Origin: Clostridia bacterium
Lineage (GTDB): Bacteria; Bacillota; Clostridia; Oscillospirales; Acutalibacteraceae
DNA: 64,000 nucleotides
Direction: 5' to 3'
Assembly: GCA_017631955.1 (NCBI GenBank)
Contig: JAGBSJ010000029.1
Coordinates: 1 to 64,000, forward strand
The notes under the pieces were generated by a model, which had not been told where the DNA came from, did not search any database, and was given only the letters and a program-made list of their open reading frames with translations. A program made the translations under genes and the position numbers. Of the stretch, positions 17,007 to 26,600 are shown piece after piece. The first letter of the stretch is position 1, and the number at the start of each line of letters is the position of its first letter.

Positions 17007-18146
17007 ATGTTACCAAAAAGAGTTTATACAAAAGTAAATCTTGATAACATACAAAAGAATATGCAGGCAGTTCGCGAAAAGTTTGGCGAAGATATGACCA
17101 TTATGGGTATTGTAAAAGCCAACGCTTACGGTCACGGTGCGGTAAAAGTTGCAAAAGCACTTGTAGAATATGGTGCGGGTATGTTAGGCGTTGCCGCTAT
17201 TGACGAAGCCGTTGAACTTCGTGAAAATGGAATAGATGCACCTATTCTTATTTTAGGTCAGATTTTCCGTCAAGATTATGCTACTGCAATTGAAAATGAT
17301 GTTACTTGCACAGTTGTTGATATTGTTACCGCCCAAGGTCTTTCAAAAAAGGCAACTGAAATAGGCAAAGTGGCAAAAGTTCATATTAAAATTGATACAG
17401 GTATGGGTAGAATCGGTTTTCAACCCGACACTGACGGCGAAATGCAGATTAAATCTGTTTTCGACCTCCCTAATATAAGAGTTGATGGTGCTTTCACCCA
17501 TTTTGCTAACGCCGACTCAAAAGATAAAAAATCTGCAAATGCACAGAAAGATAAATTTCTTACATTTACAGATAAAATCATAAAAGAGGGCTATAATTTT
17601 CCTGTTCGTCATATGTATAACAGTGCCTCTGCTATGGAACTCACAGGTTATGCAGGGGAGATGGTTCGTTGCGGAATTATGCTTTACGGACTTTACCCAT
17701 CAGACGAAATGAATAAAGATTATAAACTTTACCCTGCGTTAGAGTTTAAGAGTAGCGTTTCATTCGTGAAATCTGTAAAAAAGGGATTCGCGGTAAGTTA
17801 CGGCTCAACTTATGTTACAGATAAAGATATGAAAATCGCTACAGTGCCTGCGGGTTATGGCGACGGATACCCAAGATATTTGTCAAATAAAGGCGAAGTG
17901 CTCATTCGTGGCACTCGTTGTAAAATTCTTGGCAGAGTGTGTATGGACCAGTTTATGGTTGATGTTTCGCATCTTCCTGATGTGCAGATTGCCGACGAAG
18001 TAACACTTGTTGGTACTGATGGCAACGAAACAATTACTGTTGAAGATGTTTCAGATGCAGAATCACGCTTTAATTATGAATTCTGTTGCTTAATTACCCC
18101 ACGCGTACCTAGAATTTATATTAAAGATGGAAAAGTAATTGAATAA
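17007..18146 (+). CDS. alr: Alanine racemase
   Basis: Alr makes D-alanine for peptidoglycan. The PLP lysine lies in GIVKANAYGHGA (Lys about 38) and the catalytic tyrosine of the other subunit in FAVSYGSTY (about 270). The C-terminal beta domain is complete (RCKILGRVCMDQFMVDVS, EVTLVG). Length (379) is normal. It begins at the base after the trkH stop without an intergenic gap, so translation is probably coupled. A terminator follows at 18180. Confidence 0.95.
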   Translation: MLPKRVYTKVNLDNIQKNMQAVREKFGEDMTIMGIVKANAYGHGAVKVAKALVEYGAGMLGVAAIDEAVELRENGIDAPILILGQIFRQDYATAIENDVTCTVVDIVTAQGLSKKATEIGKVAKVHIKIDTGMGRIGFQPDTDGEMQIKSVFDLPNIRVDGAFTHFANADSKDKKSANAQKDKFLTFTDKIIKEGYNFPVRHMYNSASAMELTGYAGEMVRCGIMLYGLYPSDEMNKDYKLYPALEFKSSVSFVKSVKKGFAVSYGSTYVTDKDMKIATVPAGYGDGYPRYLSNKGEVLIRGTRCKILGRVCMDQFMVDVSHLPDVQIADEVTLVGTDGNETITVEDVSDAESRFNYEFCCLITPRVPRIYIKDGKVIE

Positions 18147-18179
18147 ATGCAAAGTGCAAAACGCAAAGTGAAAAATTAC

Positions 18180-18199
18180 GGCAGTCCCAAAGGACTGCC
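18180..18199 (+). terminator. Terminator of trkA-trkH-alr
   Basis: ggcagtcc-caaa-ggactgcc, a perfect 8-bp stem followed by TTTTTATTTTTT. Confidence 0.9.
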
Positions 18200-18215
18200 T
18201 TTTTATTTTTTCATA

Positions 18216-18458
18216 TTATTTGTCTAATAATTCTTCATAACTTAATTCTAATACTTTTGACAAATGTTTTATTTCTATATCTGTAACAAAACGTTTTCCA
18301 GCTTCGATTCTTTGAATTGCATTTTTATCAATATCTAAACCAGATAGCTGTAGCATATCTGCGAGTTTACGTTGAGATATTTTATGCTTTTCACGGTATT
18401 CAATGAGAACATTACCACACACATTGTTTGTTCCTTTTTCAGTTTTATTTATAAACAT
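18216..18458 (-). CDS. XRE-family repressor of a small divergent gene pair
   Basis: The 80-residue protein is a single HTH_3 domain (EYREKHKISQRKLADMLQLS...NAIQRIEAGKRFVTDIEIKHLSKVLELSYEELLD). An insert DIDKN lies between the two HTH helices, as in some phage-type repressors. It is divergent from a 63-codon gene, and the 103-bp space between the starts carries two near-identical inverted operators, so autorepression and control of the neighbour are likely. GAGGTGAT precedes the ATG at 18458. Confidence 0.85.
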   Translation of the reverse strand: MFINKTEKGTNNVCGNVLIEYREKHKISQRKLADMLQLSGLDIDKNAIQRIEAGKRFVTDIEIKHLSKVLELSYEELLDK

Positions 18459-18471
18459 ATAATCACCTCAT

Positions 18472-18490
18472 TGACATTTTGTGCTTGTCA
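18472..18490. promoter_or_regulatory. Operator O1 of the xre switch
   Basis: TGACA-N9-TGTCA. The 19-mer TGACATTTTGTGCTTGTCA is, in reverse complement, 17/19 identical to O2. Its right half holds the -35 box (TTGTCA, 18485-18490) of the plus-strand gene. Confidence 0.65.
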
Positions 18491-18512
18491 AATAAAAATT
18501 ATATGTTATAAT
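18485..18512 (+). promoter_or_regulatory. Promoter of the 63-codon gene
   Basis: TTGTCA (18485-18490) and TATAAT (18507-18512) are spaced by 16 nt. The box is embedded in O1 and O2 lies downstream, so a bound repressor would block it. Confidence 0.6.
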
Positions 18513-18523
18513 TAAAAATAAAA

Positions 18524-18542
18524 TGACATTCACAAAATGTCA
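18524..18542. promoter_or_regulatory. Operator O2 of the xre switch
   Basis: TGACATTCACAAAATGTCA, with TGACATT/AATGTCA arms. It is 33 bp downstream of O1 and in inverted orientation to it. Confidence 0.65.
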
Positions 18543-18561
18543 AATAGGAAGGTGATTATTT

Positions 18562-18753
18562 ATGGAAAAAGATATAGATTATTATGAATCATTACCGCCA
18601 CCCGAAATTTCTGTGCGGGCTAAAAAAAGAATGAATAGAATGTTTAGAGAGTTTATTGGCAGTTCGAACATACCATATCCCGAAGTTGATAATTGCTATG
18701 AACGAATAAGAAGCAACATAATATTTAAGATGAAATCAAGAGCAAACAAATAA
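18562..18753 (+). CDS. Small basic protein of unknown function paired with the xre repressor
   Basis: I do not recognise this 63-residue protein. It starts acidic (MEKDIDYYESLPPPEI), then has a basic helix (AKKRMNRMFREFIG) and a basic tail (KMKSRANK); there is no membrane segment or cysteine. AAGGTGA before the ATG and the promoter and operators upstream support a real gene. Small target genes of this kind with a divergent XRE repressor occur in phage remnants, toxin-antitoxin loci and regulatory cassettes; nothing in the sequence decides between them. Confidence 0.7.
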   Translation: MEKDIDYYESLPPPEISVRAKKRMNRMFREFIGSSNIPYPEVDNCYERIRSNIIFKMKSRANK

Positions 18754-18783
18754 AACGGCGAGAAAATCATTTTTCTCGCCGTT
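18754..18783. terminator. Bidirectional terminator
   Basis: A 13-bp perfect stem aacggcgagaaaa/ttttctcgccgtt between the small gene and ung. Confidence 0.85.
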
Positions 18784-18814
18784 AATTTTGCATTCTAAAC
18801 TCTGCATTCTGCAT

Positions 18815-19483
18815 TTACTTAATTTGCCAGTCAATTTCTGCCATGTTTTTAGATTTTAAGAACTCGTTTGCTTTTTTGAAATGACCGTTGCCGAAAAATC
18901 CGTTATATGCAGAAAGCGGGCTTGGGTGTGCCGATTCAAGCACTAAATGGTTAGGATTTGTAATAAGTTTTTTCTTTGCCCTTGCATTTGCACCCCAAAG
19001 TAAAAACACCATTGGTTCAGGGCGAAGATTAAGAAGTGAAATTACATTGTCTGTAAATATTTCCCAACCAATTCCCTTGTGAGAATTTGGTTGGCTTTCT
19101 CGTACTGTCAAAACGGTATTCATCATAAGAACACCTTGTTCTGCCCAATATGTAAGTTCGCCGTGTTGTGGGATTGGGTAGCCGTACTCCGCGTGAATTT
19201 CTTTATACATATTCTGTAAAGACGGTGGGGGATTAACCCCTTTAAGTACAGAAAAACAAAGTCCGTGTGCCTGATTTGGTTGGTGATAAGGGTCTTGCCC
19301 TAAAATCACAACTTTAACATCTTTATAGTCGGTGTATTTTAAGGCGTTAAAGATATTGTTCATATTAGGGTATATGGTCTGTGTTTTGTATTCCTGTACC
19401 AAGAATTTTCTCAAATTGAGATAATACGGCTTTTGGAATTCGTCTTTTAAGAGAATGTCCCAACTATTATTAAACTGTACCAT
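18815..19483 (-). CDS. ung: Uracil-DNA glycosylase
   Basis: Family 1 UDG removes uracil from DNA. The water-activating motif [17 protein letters not shown] (near residue 62-78) and the DNA-intercalation loop [15 protein letters not shown] (near 186-200) are complete, and the Asn of LLWGA-N contacts uracil. The 222-residue length is normal. The start overlaps the end of murC by 14 nt, so it is translated from the murC transcript. Confidence 0.95.
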   Translation of the reverse strand: MVQFNNSWDILLKDEFQKPYYLNLRKFLVQEYKTQTIYPNMNNIFNALKYTDYKDVKVVILGQDPYHQPNQAHGLCFSVLKGVNPPPSLQNMYKEIHAEYGYPIPQHGELTYWAEQGVLMMNTVLTVRESQPNSHKGIGWEIFTDNVISLLNLRPEPMVFLLWGANARAKKKLITNPNHLVLESAHPSPLSAYNGFFGNGHFKKANEFLKSKNMAEIDWQIK

Positions 19484-20855
19484 TTTTTAATCTCTCAATC
19501 ATCATAAATGCAGATTTGTAAATGTCTCCACAACCCATTGTAAGCACAAGGTCGCCTGCTTTTGCATTTTTTACAACATAATCTGCAACTTCTTCTTGTG
19601 TGTTAAACCAAACTGAATCAGGAATTTTTTCTGCTAACTGTGAAGTGTAAATATCGTATGTGTTAACTTCACGAGAACCCATAATCTCTGTCATAACACA
19701 TCTGTCAGGGATTTTAAGAACATCAACAAACTCGTCGAAATGCATAGCAGTTCTAGAATATGTGAATGGTTGGAATACTGCCCAAACTGTGTTGTAGCCC
19801 ATTTTCATTGCTGCTTCAAGTGTAACTTTAAGTTCAGCAGGGTGGTGGGCATAGTCGTCAACAAAATCAATTCCGTTGTATGTGCCAAGGTCTTCAAAAC
19901 GACGACCTGCACCTTTAAATTCCTGTAATCCCTTAATGCAATCTTCGAACTTTGCACCCGAATAAATTGCAGATGCAATAGCTGCAAGAGCGTTAAGTAC
20001 ATTGTGAATACCTGGAATTGAAAGTTCAACGCTACCAAGCTTTTCGCCTTTATACATTACATCAAATTTTGTGAATGCACCTTTGTATTCTTCTACATTT
20101 TCAGCGTAGTAATCGTTAGTATTAGCAAAACCAAATGAAATCATTTCTTTACCCTTAATGTCTTTTATGGCTTTAAGGGTATTTTCGTCGTCACCATTAT
20201 AAATGATTGCTTTTGTAGCAGAATTTGCAAACTTTGTGAAACTTAAAATAAGATTCTCCATTGTTTTGAAATACTCAAGGTGGTCTTCGTCAATGTTGAG
20301 AATAACTGCAACATCAGGGCTCATTTTAAGAAAAGTATCTTGATATTCGCAAGATTCCATAACAATAGTTTCGGTATTACCTACACGACCATAACTGTTA
20401 GTAAGTGGCAATTTACCGCCGATTACTGCAGATGGGTCAAGACCTGCCTCAATCATAGTTTGTACTGTAAGTGAAGTTACCGTTGTTTTACCATGAGTGC
20501 CACAAATACCAATGCAATTTGTAAACTGACGAGAAACTTCACCCAACAATTCTGCACGTTGGAATGTTGGAATACCACTATCGATTGCGGCTTTAAGTTC
20601 AGGGTTTTCTTTTGAAATAGCGGCAGAATACACAACCATTTCTGCACCTTCAATGTTTTCGGCACGCTGTCCCATCATAACTTTAATGCCCATTTTACGA
20701 ATACGGTCAACAATTGAACTTTCGTTATTGTCAGACCCTTGTAAAGTATAGCCCTTGCTATGAAGAATTTCAGCAAGTGGACACATACCGCTACCGCCAA
20801 TACCGATAAAATGTATAACTTTTACAGATTTTAATACTTTAGAAATTTCACTCAT
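19470..20855 (-). CDS. murC: UDP-N-acetylmuramate--L-alanine ligase
   Basis: MurC adds L-Ala to UDP-MurNAc in the cytoplasm. The Rossmann loop [18 protein letters not shown] lies at the N-terminus, the ATP loop is [11 protein letters not shown] (near 110-120), and the Mur ligase middle motifs are NIDEDHLEY and [10 protein letters not shown]. The ATG at 20855 is preferred over a GTG four codons upstream because GGTGAT lies just before it. The gene overlaps ung; other mur genes are not in the window. Confidence 0.95.
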   Translation of the reverse strand: MSEISKVLKSVKVIHFIGIGGSGMCPLAEILHSKGYTLQGSDNNESSIVDRIRKMGIKVMMGQRAENIEGAEMVVYSAAISKENPELKAAIDSGIPTFQRAELLGEVSRQFTNCIGICGTHGKTTVTSLTVQTMIEAGLDPSAVIGGKLPLTNSYGRVGNTETIVMESCEYQDTFLKMSPDVAVILNIDEDHLEYFKTMENLILSFTKFANSATKAIIYNGDDENTLKAIKDIKGKEMISFGFANTNDYYAENVEEYKGAFTKFDVMYKGEKLGSVELSIPGIHNVLNALAAIASAIYSGAKFEDCIKGLQEFKGAGRRFEDLGTYNGIDFVDDYAHHPAELKVTLEAAMKMGYNTVWAVFQPFTYSRTAMHFDEFVDVLKIPDRCVMTEIMGSREVNTYDIYTSQLAEKIPDSVWFNTQEEVADYVVKNAKAGDLVLTMGCGDIYKSAFMMIERLKNGTV

Positions 20856-20910
20856 TTTTATCACCACAATACATTATAATACAGTTTCTGAAAAAATTAA
20901 ACACCTAATC

Positions 20911-20937
20911 ACCATTTTTCTTAAAAAACATATTCTA
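20911..20937 (+). promoter_or_regulatory. Candidate sigma-K promoter of dpaAB
   Basis: The -10 region CATATTCTA (20929-20937) fits the mother-cell consensus CATANNNTA exactly, and AC lies 16 nt upstream (20911-20912) as the minimal -35. The spoVF operon is sigma-K dependent in Bacillus. Confidence 0.45.
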
Positions 20938-20964
20938 ATACTGTAAGGGAAGGGTGAAGTGTAT

Positions 20965-21816
20965 ATGAAAAACAGAAATATTATAATTGTTGGTGGAGAT
21001 AAAAGACAGAAATATCTTAAAGAATATCTTGAAAACGAGGGGTTTAGTGTTTCATCTTATGGTCTTTTTGATTGGGATGACGATACAGATAAACTTAAAA
21101 GTACTATTGATGAAAATGCAGTAATTATTCTGCCATTACCCGCAACGAGAAACGGAAAAACCATAAATATGCCATTTTCTAAAAAAGAGATTACAGTTGA
21201 CCGATTATTGTCATTCTTAGGTAAAGATAATCTTGTGTTTGGCGGAATAATCAAAGGGGAGTTGCTTTCTCGCCTTCGCGAAACCGATATTCCTTTTGTG
21301 GACTATTACGACGAATCATTTATTGAAAAAAATGCGGTGCTTACTGCATTCGGTACTCTTAAAATAATTCTTGAGCACATTGATTTCGCACTCCCTATGG
21401 GTGAATATGCGGTTACTGGTTATGGCAGAGTAGCAAAAGAAACTGTAAATCTTCTTTCATCACTTTCTTGTAATGTTACTGTTTTTGCACGAAACCCTTC
21501 GCAACGTGAAGATGCAAATATCAAGGGTAGCAAAGCATACCCAATAACATCACTTTCTTCTCTTGCCAACAGATTTGATATTATTATAAATACCGTTCCA
21601 TACGGGATTATTACAGAAGATATAGCCAAGAACATAAATGAAAAGTGCAAGGTTATTGAACTTGCATCAGCCCCTTACGGAATGGATTTTGAAATTATGC
21701 GAAAAAACGGTGTAGATGTAATAAAAGCATTTGGTCTGCCCGGAAAATACACCCCGAAAACCGCAGGTGAAATCATAGGCAAGAAAATTCAAGAATACTT
21801 GCAAAAGGAGGAGTAA
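20965..21816 (+). CDS. dpaA: Dipicolinate synthase subunit A
   Basis: DpaA (SpoVFA) together with DpaB oxidises dihydrodipicolinate to dipicolinic acid, the calcium chelate of spores. The N-terminal part (NIIIVGGDKRQKYL) and the second Rossmann loop YAVTGYGRVAKETVNLL (near residue 150) are typical, as are NTVPYG and the C-terminal GLPGKYTPKTAGEIIG. The ATG at 20965 is used because AGGGTGA lies 7 nt before it; a GTG two codons upstream would be too close. dpaB follows after 2 nt. Confidence 0.95.
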   Translation: MKNRNIIIVGGDKRQKYLKEYLENEGFSVSSYGLFDWDDDTDKLKSTIDENAVIILPLPATRNGKTINMPFSKKEITVDRLLSFLGKDNLVFGGIIKGELLSRLRETDIPFVDYYDESFIEKNAVLTAFGTLKIILEHIDFALPMGEYAVTGYGRVAKETVNLLSSLSCNVTVFARNPSQREDANIKGSKAYPITSLSSLANRFDIIINTVPYGIITEDIAKNINEKCKVIELASAPYGMDFEIMRKNGVDVIKAFGLPGKYTPKTAGEIIGKKIQEYLQKEE

Positions 21817-21818
21817 AA

Positions 21819-22394
21819 ATGCAAAAAGAAACTGTGGGATTCGCCTTGTGCGGTTCATTTTGCACCTTTAAGAAAGTAATCCCACAAATGAAAAAACTAG
21901 TAAATGATGGTTATAGGGTTATTCCTATAATGTCCCATACCGCATATACAACAGATACACGATTCGGCAAATCGCGGGAGTTCAATGAAGAAATTGAGCA
22001 GATTTGTAACGAAAAAATTATATATACAATAAGCGGCGCCGAGCCAATAGGCCCTAAACAGTTGCTTGATGCTCTTGTAATTGCACCTTGCACAGGTAAC
22101 ACTCTTGGCAAACTGGCAAATGGTATAAGCGATACTTCGGTAACGCTCGCCACAAAAGCACATTTAAGAAATGGGCGCCCCGTAATTATTGCAGTTTCAA
22201 CGAATGATGCTCTTGGCACCAGTGCCCGAAATATTGGTACTTTAATGAATAGTAAAAATATTTACTTTGTGCCAATGCGACAAGACGATTATATAAATAA
22301 ACCGAATTCAATTGTGGCGGATTTTGATTATATTACTGATACAGTCCGCGAAGTTTTAGCAACTAACATTCAACCACAACCGATACTTCTATAA
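21819..22394 (+). CDS. dpaB: Dipicolinate synthase subunit B
   Basis: DpaB (SpoVFB) is the flavoprotein-fold subunit. The start VGFALCGSFCTFKKVIPQM and the later ALVIAPCTGNTLGKLANGI, VTLATKAHLRNGRPVIIAVSTND are diagnostic. AAGGAGGAG, inside the end of dpaA, drives its translation. In many spore-formers asd or dapA follow; here the operon ends with a terminator in a heptad-repeat element. Confidence 0.95.
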   Translation: MQKETVGFALCGSFCTFKKVIPQMKKLVNDGYRVIPIMSHTAYTTDTRFGKSREFNEEIEQICNEKIIYTISGAEPIGPKQLLDALVIAPCTGNTLGKLANGISDTSVTLATKAHLRNGRPVIIAVSTNDALGTSARNIGTLMNSKNIYFVPMRQDDYINKPNSIVADFDYITDTVREVLATNIQPQPILL

Positions 22395-22495
22395 GTGTAA
22401 AGTTGAAAATGGAAAGTGGAAAACAATAAGAAAAAACGGCGAGAAAAAATCCCGCCGTTAGTTTTCCATTTTCAGTTTTCCGTTTTACACTTTTT
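22393..22495. repeat. Heptad inverted-repeat element around a terminator
   Basis: A left arm of GTTGAAAATGGAAAG-type heptads (22394-22425) and a complementary right arm (22461-22494) flank a stem aacggcg/cgccgtt (22435-22441, 22453-22459). The element serves as the terminator between the convergent dpaB and aminopeptidase genes. Confidence 0.65.
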
Positions 22496-23886
22496 TATTC
22501 TTGCTCAAAGAATGACTTGAATGCGCGGTATGCCATATAAACGTCAAGTTTTGAAACAACTTCCATTGGTGCGTGCATTGAAAGTACAGGCACACCAAGG
22601 TCGATTGTATCAATGTCAAGGTTAGCAACATACATAGCAACTGTGCCGCCGCCACCTGCATCAACTTTACCAAGCTCACCAATTTGCCATACAACATTGT
22701 TTGCATTAAGCATTCTGCGGATTTTACCCATATATTCTGCAGATGCATCTGAAGTACCACTCTTACCGCGTGAGCCGGTGTATTTTGTAATAACAACGCC
22801 GTTGTTAATGAATGAACAGTTCTTTCTTTCACTAACTTCTGGGAATGTTGGGTCAAATGCAGCATTAACGTCAGCAGAAAGACATTCTGATTTTGACATA
22901 ACTCTCCATGGCTCTGCACCGCCCATTTTTGCAAGGTCAGAAATAAAATATTTCATATATGATGAGTTAAGACCTGTGTTACCGTCAGAGCCGATTTCTT
23001 CTTTATCTGTAAGAACAGTAAGACAAGTATATTCAGGATTTTCTACATTGAAAATTGCCTGAGCAGCAGGGTATGCACAAACCTTGTCGTCGTGGCCGTA
23101 AGCGCCGATTAAACTTCTGTCAAAACCAATATCGCGTGCCTTGAATGCAGGGACAAGTTCAAGTTCTGCACTTAAGAAATCACCTTCGGTAATGCCATAT
23201 TTCTCATTAAGAATTTTAATGATATTAAGTTTAACTTTGTCACTACCTTCGTCTTTTGAGAATGGACGGCTACCTATAAGAATATTGAGCTGTTCACCCT
23301 GAATACCTTCACTCATTGTCTGCTTCATCTGATTCTGAGCAAGGTGTGGAAGAAGGTCAGTAACACAGAATTGAGGGTCGTTTTCGTCTTCGCCGATTGT
23401 AACTTTTACGCTTTCACCATTTGCTTTCACAACTACACCGTGAAGTGCAAGCGGGATTGCAGTCCATTGATATTTCTTAATTCCGCCGTAGTAGTGGGTC
23501 TTGAAATATGCAAGTGAAGAATCTTCATAAAGAGGATTTGGTTTAAGGTCAAGGCGAGGTGAGTCAATATGAGCAGCAGAGATTTTAACGCCTTCGCTAA
23601 TATCTTTTTTACCCATTACACAAAGAATAATTGCCTTATTTCTGTTGTTATAGTAAACTTTGTCGCCTGCGTTGTATTTTTTAGTGTTGTCAAATTCTGT
23701 GTAGCCGAGTTTTTCTGCCTCTTTTACGAAAAACTCAACAGATTCACGCTCAATTTTTGCTTCGTCAAGATACTTTTTATAGCCCTCACAAAATTCGTCA
23801 GCAGCTTTTACAACTACGTCGTCAATTGTTTCCATAGCATGTTTTGGCTCATAAAAAAGTTCTTTTTTCATTTCATTTAAATCCAT
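22495..23886 (-). CDS. M18-family aminopeptidase
   Basis: This is a cytoplasmic two-zinc aminopeptidase of 463 residues. Metal and catalytic motifs are SAAHIDSPRLDLKP (first His and Asp), GAYGHDDKVCAYPA (bridging Asp region), LTDKEEIGSDGNTG (catalytic Glu pair) and the final VPVLSMHAPMEVVSK (last His). The ATG at 23886 is used because AAGGAG lies just upstream; a longer frame to 23904 would translate that site. M18 enzymes remove acidic or hydrophobic N-terminal residues from peptides. Confidence 0.92.
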   Translation of the reverse strand: MDLNEMKKELFYEPKHAMETIDDVVVKAADEFCEGYKKYLDEAKIERESVEFFVKEAEKLGYTEFDNTKKYNAGDKVYYNNRNKAIILCVMGKKDISEGVKISAAHIDSPRLDLKPNPLYEDSSLAYFKTHYYGGIKKYQWTAIPLALHGVVVKANGESVKVTIGEDENDPQFCVTDLLPHLAQNQMKQTMSEGIQGEQLNILIGSRPFSKDEGSDKVKLNIIKILNEKYGITEGDFLSAELELVPAFKARDIGFDRSLIGAYGHDDKVCAYPAAQAIFNVENPEYTCLTVLTDKEEIGSDGNTGLNSSYMKYFISDLAKMGGAEPWRVMSKSECLSADVNAAFDPTFPEVSERKNCSFINNGVVITKYTGSRGKSGTSDASAEYMGKIRRMLNANNVVWQIGELGKVDAGGGGTVAMYVANLDIDTIDLGVPVLSMHAPMEVVSKLDVYMAYRAFKSFFEQE

Positions 23887-23913
23887 AATATTTTCTCCTT
23901 TCAAAAGGTCAAT

Positions 23914-24504
23914 TTATAATCCAATTCGTAATATGATTGGCTTTATTTCTACATTTAAGTCGTATGGTGGGTAATTCCATAATACGAAATCTGCATGGGA
24001 TGTGAAAAAACTCTCGTCTTTCTGTGCATTTATACGCTCAAGGGCTTTTTCCTCTGTAATGTTGTCGCGTTTAATAATACGTTCAAGACGGATTTCCTTT
24101 GGTGCAATAACTGCAACATTAAAATCGCAAAGGGTGTTTAATCCGCTTTCGAAAAGTGCAATTGCATCGATAATTACACCACGATACCCCACTTCTTCCA
24201 TATCTTTAATGATAGATTTTATTTCTTCAATAACTGCAGGGTGGGTAATAGCGTTTAAGTCGAGTGTGCTTTGTTCATCTGCAAAAGCGCGAGTAGCAAG
24301 TAGCGGACGATTTGTAGTACCATCAGCATTTATAACATCACTGCCGAAACGCTCTTTCAGTTTATTTTTGACATTTTCGTTGTTGTTTATAACGTTACGT
24401 GCTACTTTATCTGCATCAATATGATAGCACCCATATGCCATCAACTTTTGTGCAACAGTGCTTTTACCCGCACCCGTAAGCCCCGTAAGACCAATAATTT
24501 TCAT
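23914..24504 (-). CDS. coaE: Dephospho-CoA kinase
   Basis: CoaE catalyses the last step of coenzyme A synthesis. The P-loop is GLTGLTGAGKSTVAQKL (residues 5-21), followed by HIDADKVAR and the lid region with RIIKRDNITEEKALERI. The length of 196 is normal. Its start codon overlaps the stop of the Sua5-type gene (TAATG), so the two are translated together. Confidence 0.93.
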   Translation of the reverse strand: MKIIGLTGLTGAGKSTVAQKLMAYGCYHIDADKVARNVINNNENVKNKLKERFGSDVINADGTTNRPLLATRAFADEQSTLDLNAITHPAVIEEIKSIIKDMEEVGYRGVIIDAIALFESGLNTLCDFNVAVIAPKEIRLERIIKRDNITEEKALERINAQKDESFFTSHADFVLWNYPPYDLNVEIKPIILRIGL

Positions 24505-25523
24505 TATATCACCTTGATTTTGAATCCAGCCGCTCTTATCAATCTGTTATACACGGCAAGTCCCATTCCTTTTGTTTCGGGGCAACGGGCGTAAACCTTT
24601 TGTGCGCCCATTTCGTCTAATTCGCGCAAAGCATCAAAAAGACGAGCACTTTGGCTGAAACCGTCATTTTCATTTCCGTATGTAACAGAATTACAAGAAA
24701 GTTTCTCATTTTCGCCGTCAAAGCATAATGCAGTAATATCATTTTCACTTTCGCAAAGATTTTTAAAAGTATCAAAATCACTTTTTATCATTGTTATGTC
24801 GGCACTTGGTGCGTAATGCTTGTATTTCATGCCTGGGGAGGATGCAACTGCACCTTCTTCCAATTTGTTAAGCACAGCATCATCAACAATGATTTCACCG
24901 ATTAACTCCGTCATTTCTTCAAGAGTTACACCACCGGGACGAAGAAGTCTTGGTGGCTCTTCTGCAAAGGAAATAACAGTTGATTCAACACCGATTTCGC
25001 AGTTTCCACCATCAATAATAAGTGGAATACGACCATTCATATCGTCAAAAACGTATTTCGCATTTGTAGGGCTAGGACTACCCGAAAGATTTGCCGATGG
25101 TGCTGCAAGCGGGCAACCACAGGCTTCAATTATAGCTCTTGCGTGGTCACTTTTTGGCATTCTTACTGCAACTGTGTCGAGATTTCCTGAAACAACATTT
25201 GAAACCTTGTCACTCTTTTTCATAATCATTGTAAGAGGTGCAGGCCAGAATTTATCAGCCATAATCTTGACTTTTTCAGGGATTTCGGCTACTAATGGCT
25301 CTAAATCATCGAATTTTGCAATATGAACAATAAGTGGGTTGTCACTTGGTCTGCCCTTTGCCATGAAGATTTTTTTAACTGCATCTTCATTGAGGGCGTT
25401 GGCAGCAAGACCATAAACAGTTTCCGTTGGAATTCCCACAACCTGACCGTCATTTATGAGCCTTTTTGCGTCTTCTAATGCTCTTTCATATTCAGTTGTA
25501 ATATCAATTACTACTGTTTTCAT
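24504..25523 (-). CDS. L-threonylcarbamoyladenylate synthase, Sua5 type
   Basis: The enzyme makes threonylcarbamoyl-AMP for the t6A37 modification of tRNAs. The YrdC domain covers about residues 10-205 with GIPTETVYGLAANA, KIFMAKGRPSDNPLIVH, the PAPLTMIM strand, RMPKSDHARAII and SANLSGSPSPT. The C-terminal Sua5 domain (about 215-339, HYAPSADI...VYNRLIRAAGFKI) marks it as the longer form rather than TsaC. It is the middle gene of prfA, sua5 and coaE. Confidence 0.93.
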   Translation of the reverse strand: MKTVVIDITTEYERALEDAKRLINDGQVVGIPTETVYGLAANALNEDAVKKIFMAKGRPSDNPLIVHIAKFDDLEPLVAEIPEKVKIMADKFWPAPLTMIMKKSDKVSNVVSGNLDTVAVRMPKSDHARAIIEACGCPLAAPSANLSGSPSPTNAKYVFDDMNGRIPLIIDGGNCEIGVESTVISFAEEPPRLLRPGGVTLEEMTELIGEIIVDDAVLNKLEEGAVASSPGMKYKHYAPSADITMIKSDFDTFKNLCESENDITALCFDGENEKLSCNSVTYGNENDGFSQSARLFDALRELDEMGAQKVYARCPETKGMGLAVYNRLIRAAGFKIKVI

Positions 25524-25529
25524 ATCTTT

Positions 25530-26600
25530 TTACTCGTTTGCTTTAAGTTTTTCTGCAGTATCTGCAGTAATGAGTGCGTCAATGATTTCATCAATGTCAC
25601 CATTCATAATCTGCTCAATTTTATAAAGAGTAAGACCGATTCTGTGGTCACTTACTCGTCCCTGTGGGAAGTTGTATGTTCTAATTCGCTCACTGCGGTC
25701 ACCAGTACCAACCTGACTCTTTCTCTGACCTGCAATTTCAGCGTCGTGTTTTGCTTGTTCAATTTCAAGAAGACGTGAACGAAGAACTTTAAGTGCTTTA
25801 TCTTTGTTTTTGTGTTGGCTTCTTTCGTCTTGACACTCAACTACCATGCCAGTTGGTAAGTGAGTAACACGGATTGCAGATGATGTCTTATTAACTTTCT
25901 GTCCACCTGCACCACTTGAACGGAAAACGTCAATTTGTAATTCTGCAGGGTTTAATTCAAAGTCAACATCTTCAGCTTCAGGAAGAACTGCAACAGTAAC
26001 AGTTGATGTCTGAATTCTGCCCTGACTTTCAGTTTCAGGAACACGCTGAACTCTGTGAACGCCGCTTTCAAACTTAAAGCGTGAATATGCACCGTCACCA
26101 TCAACTGAGAAAATAACTTCTTTATAACCACCAAGTTCTGTTGGGTTTTCGCTGAGAATTTCCATTTTCCAACCGCGTGCCTCAGCATACATTGTGTACA
26201 TTCTGAAAAGAGAATTTGCAAAAAGGGCTGCTTCTTCGCCGCCTGCACCGCCACGGATTTCAATAATAACATTTCGGTCATCGTTAGGGTCGCGGGGGAG
26301 AAGCAGTATTTTAAGTTCTTCCCAAGTAACTTCAAGTTGTTCTTTTGCAGTTTCAAATTCTTCCTGCACCATTTCTTTGAAATCTTTGTCCATTCCGCCT
26401 TCGTCTAAAAGCATTTTGGACTCTTCAAAAGTATCTTTATAACCCTTGTATTCACGGAACTTTTCAACAACAGGAGTAAGTTGTTTTAACTCTTTCATTA
26501 ATTTGGTATAGAGCTGTTGGTCGCCGACAGTAGCGGGGTCACACAACTGCTCATTTACATTTTCAAATCTTGTTTCAATTCCTAATAACTTATCAAACAT
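25530..26600 (-). CDS. prfA: Peptide chain release factor 1
   Basis: RF1 ends translation at UAA and UAG. The peptidyl-tRNA hydrolysis motif is [15 protein letters not shown] and the stop-codon reading motif is the PET form in [12 protein letters not shown], as in other Firmicute RF1 proteins. The length (356) is normal. It overlaps the DUF951 gene by 8 nt upstream and leads into the Sua5 and coaE genes. Confidence 0.95.
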   Translation of the reverse strand: MFDKLLGIETRFENVNEQLCDPATVGDQQLYTKLMKELKQLTPVVEKFREYKGYKDTFEESKMLLDEGGMDKDFKEMVQEEFETAKEQLEVTWEELKILLLPRDPNDDRNVIIEIRGGAGGEEAALFANSLFRMYTMYAEARGWKMEILSENPTELGGYKEVIFSVDGDGAYSRFKFESGVHRVQRVPETESQGRIQTSTVTVAVLPEAEDVDFELNPAELQIDVFRSSGAGGQKVNKTSSAIRVTHLPTGMVVECQDERSQHKNKDKALKVLRSRLLEIEQAKHDAEIAGQRKSQVGTGDRSERIRTYNFPQGRVSDHRIGLTLYKIEQIMNGDIDEIIDALITADTAEKLKANE

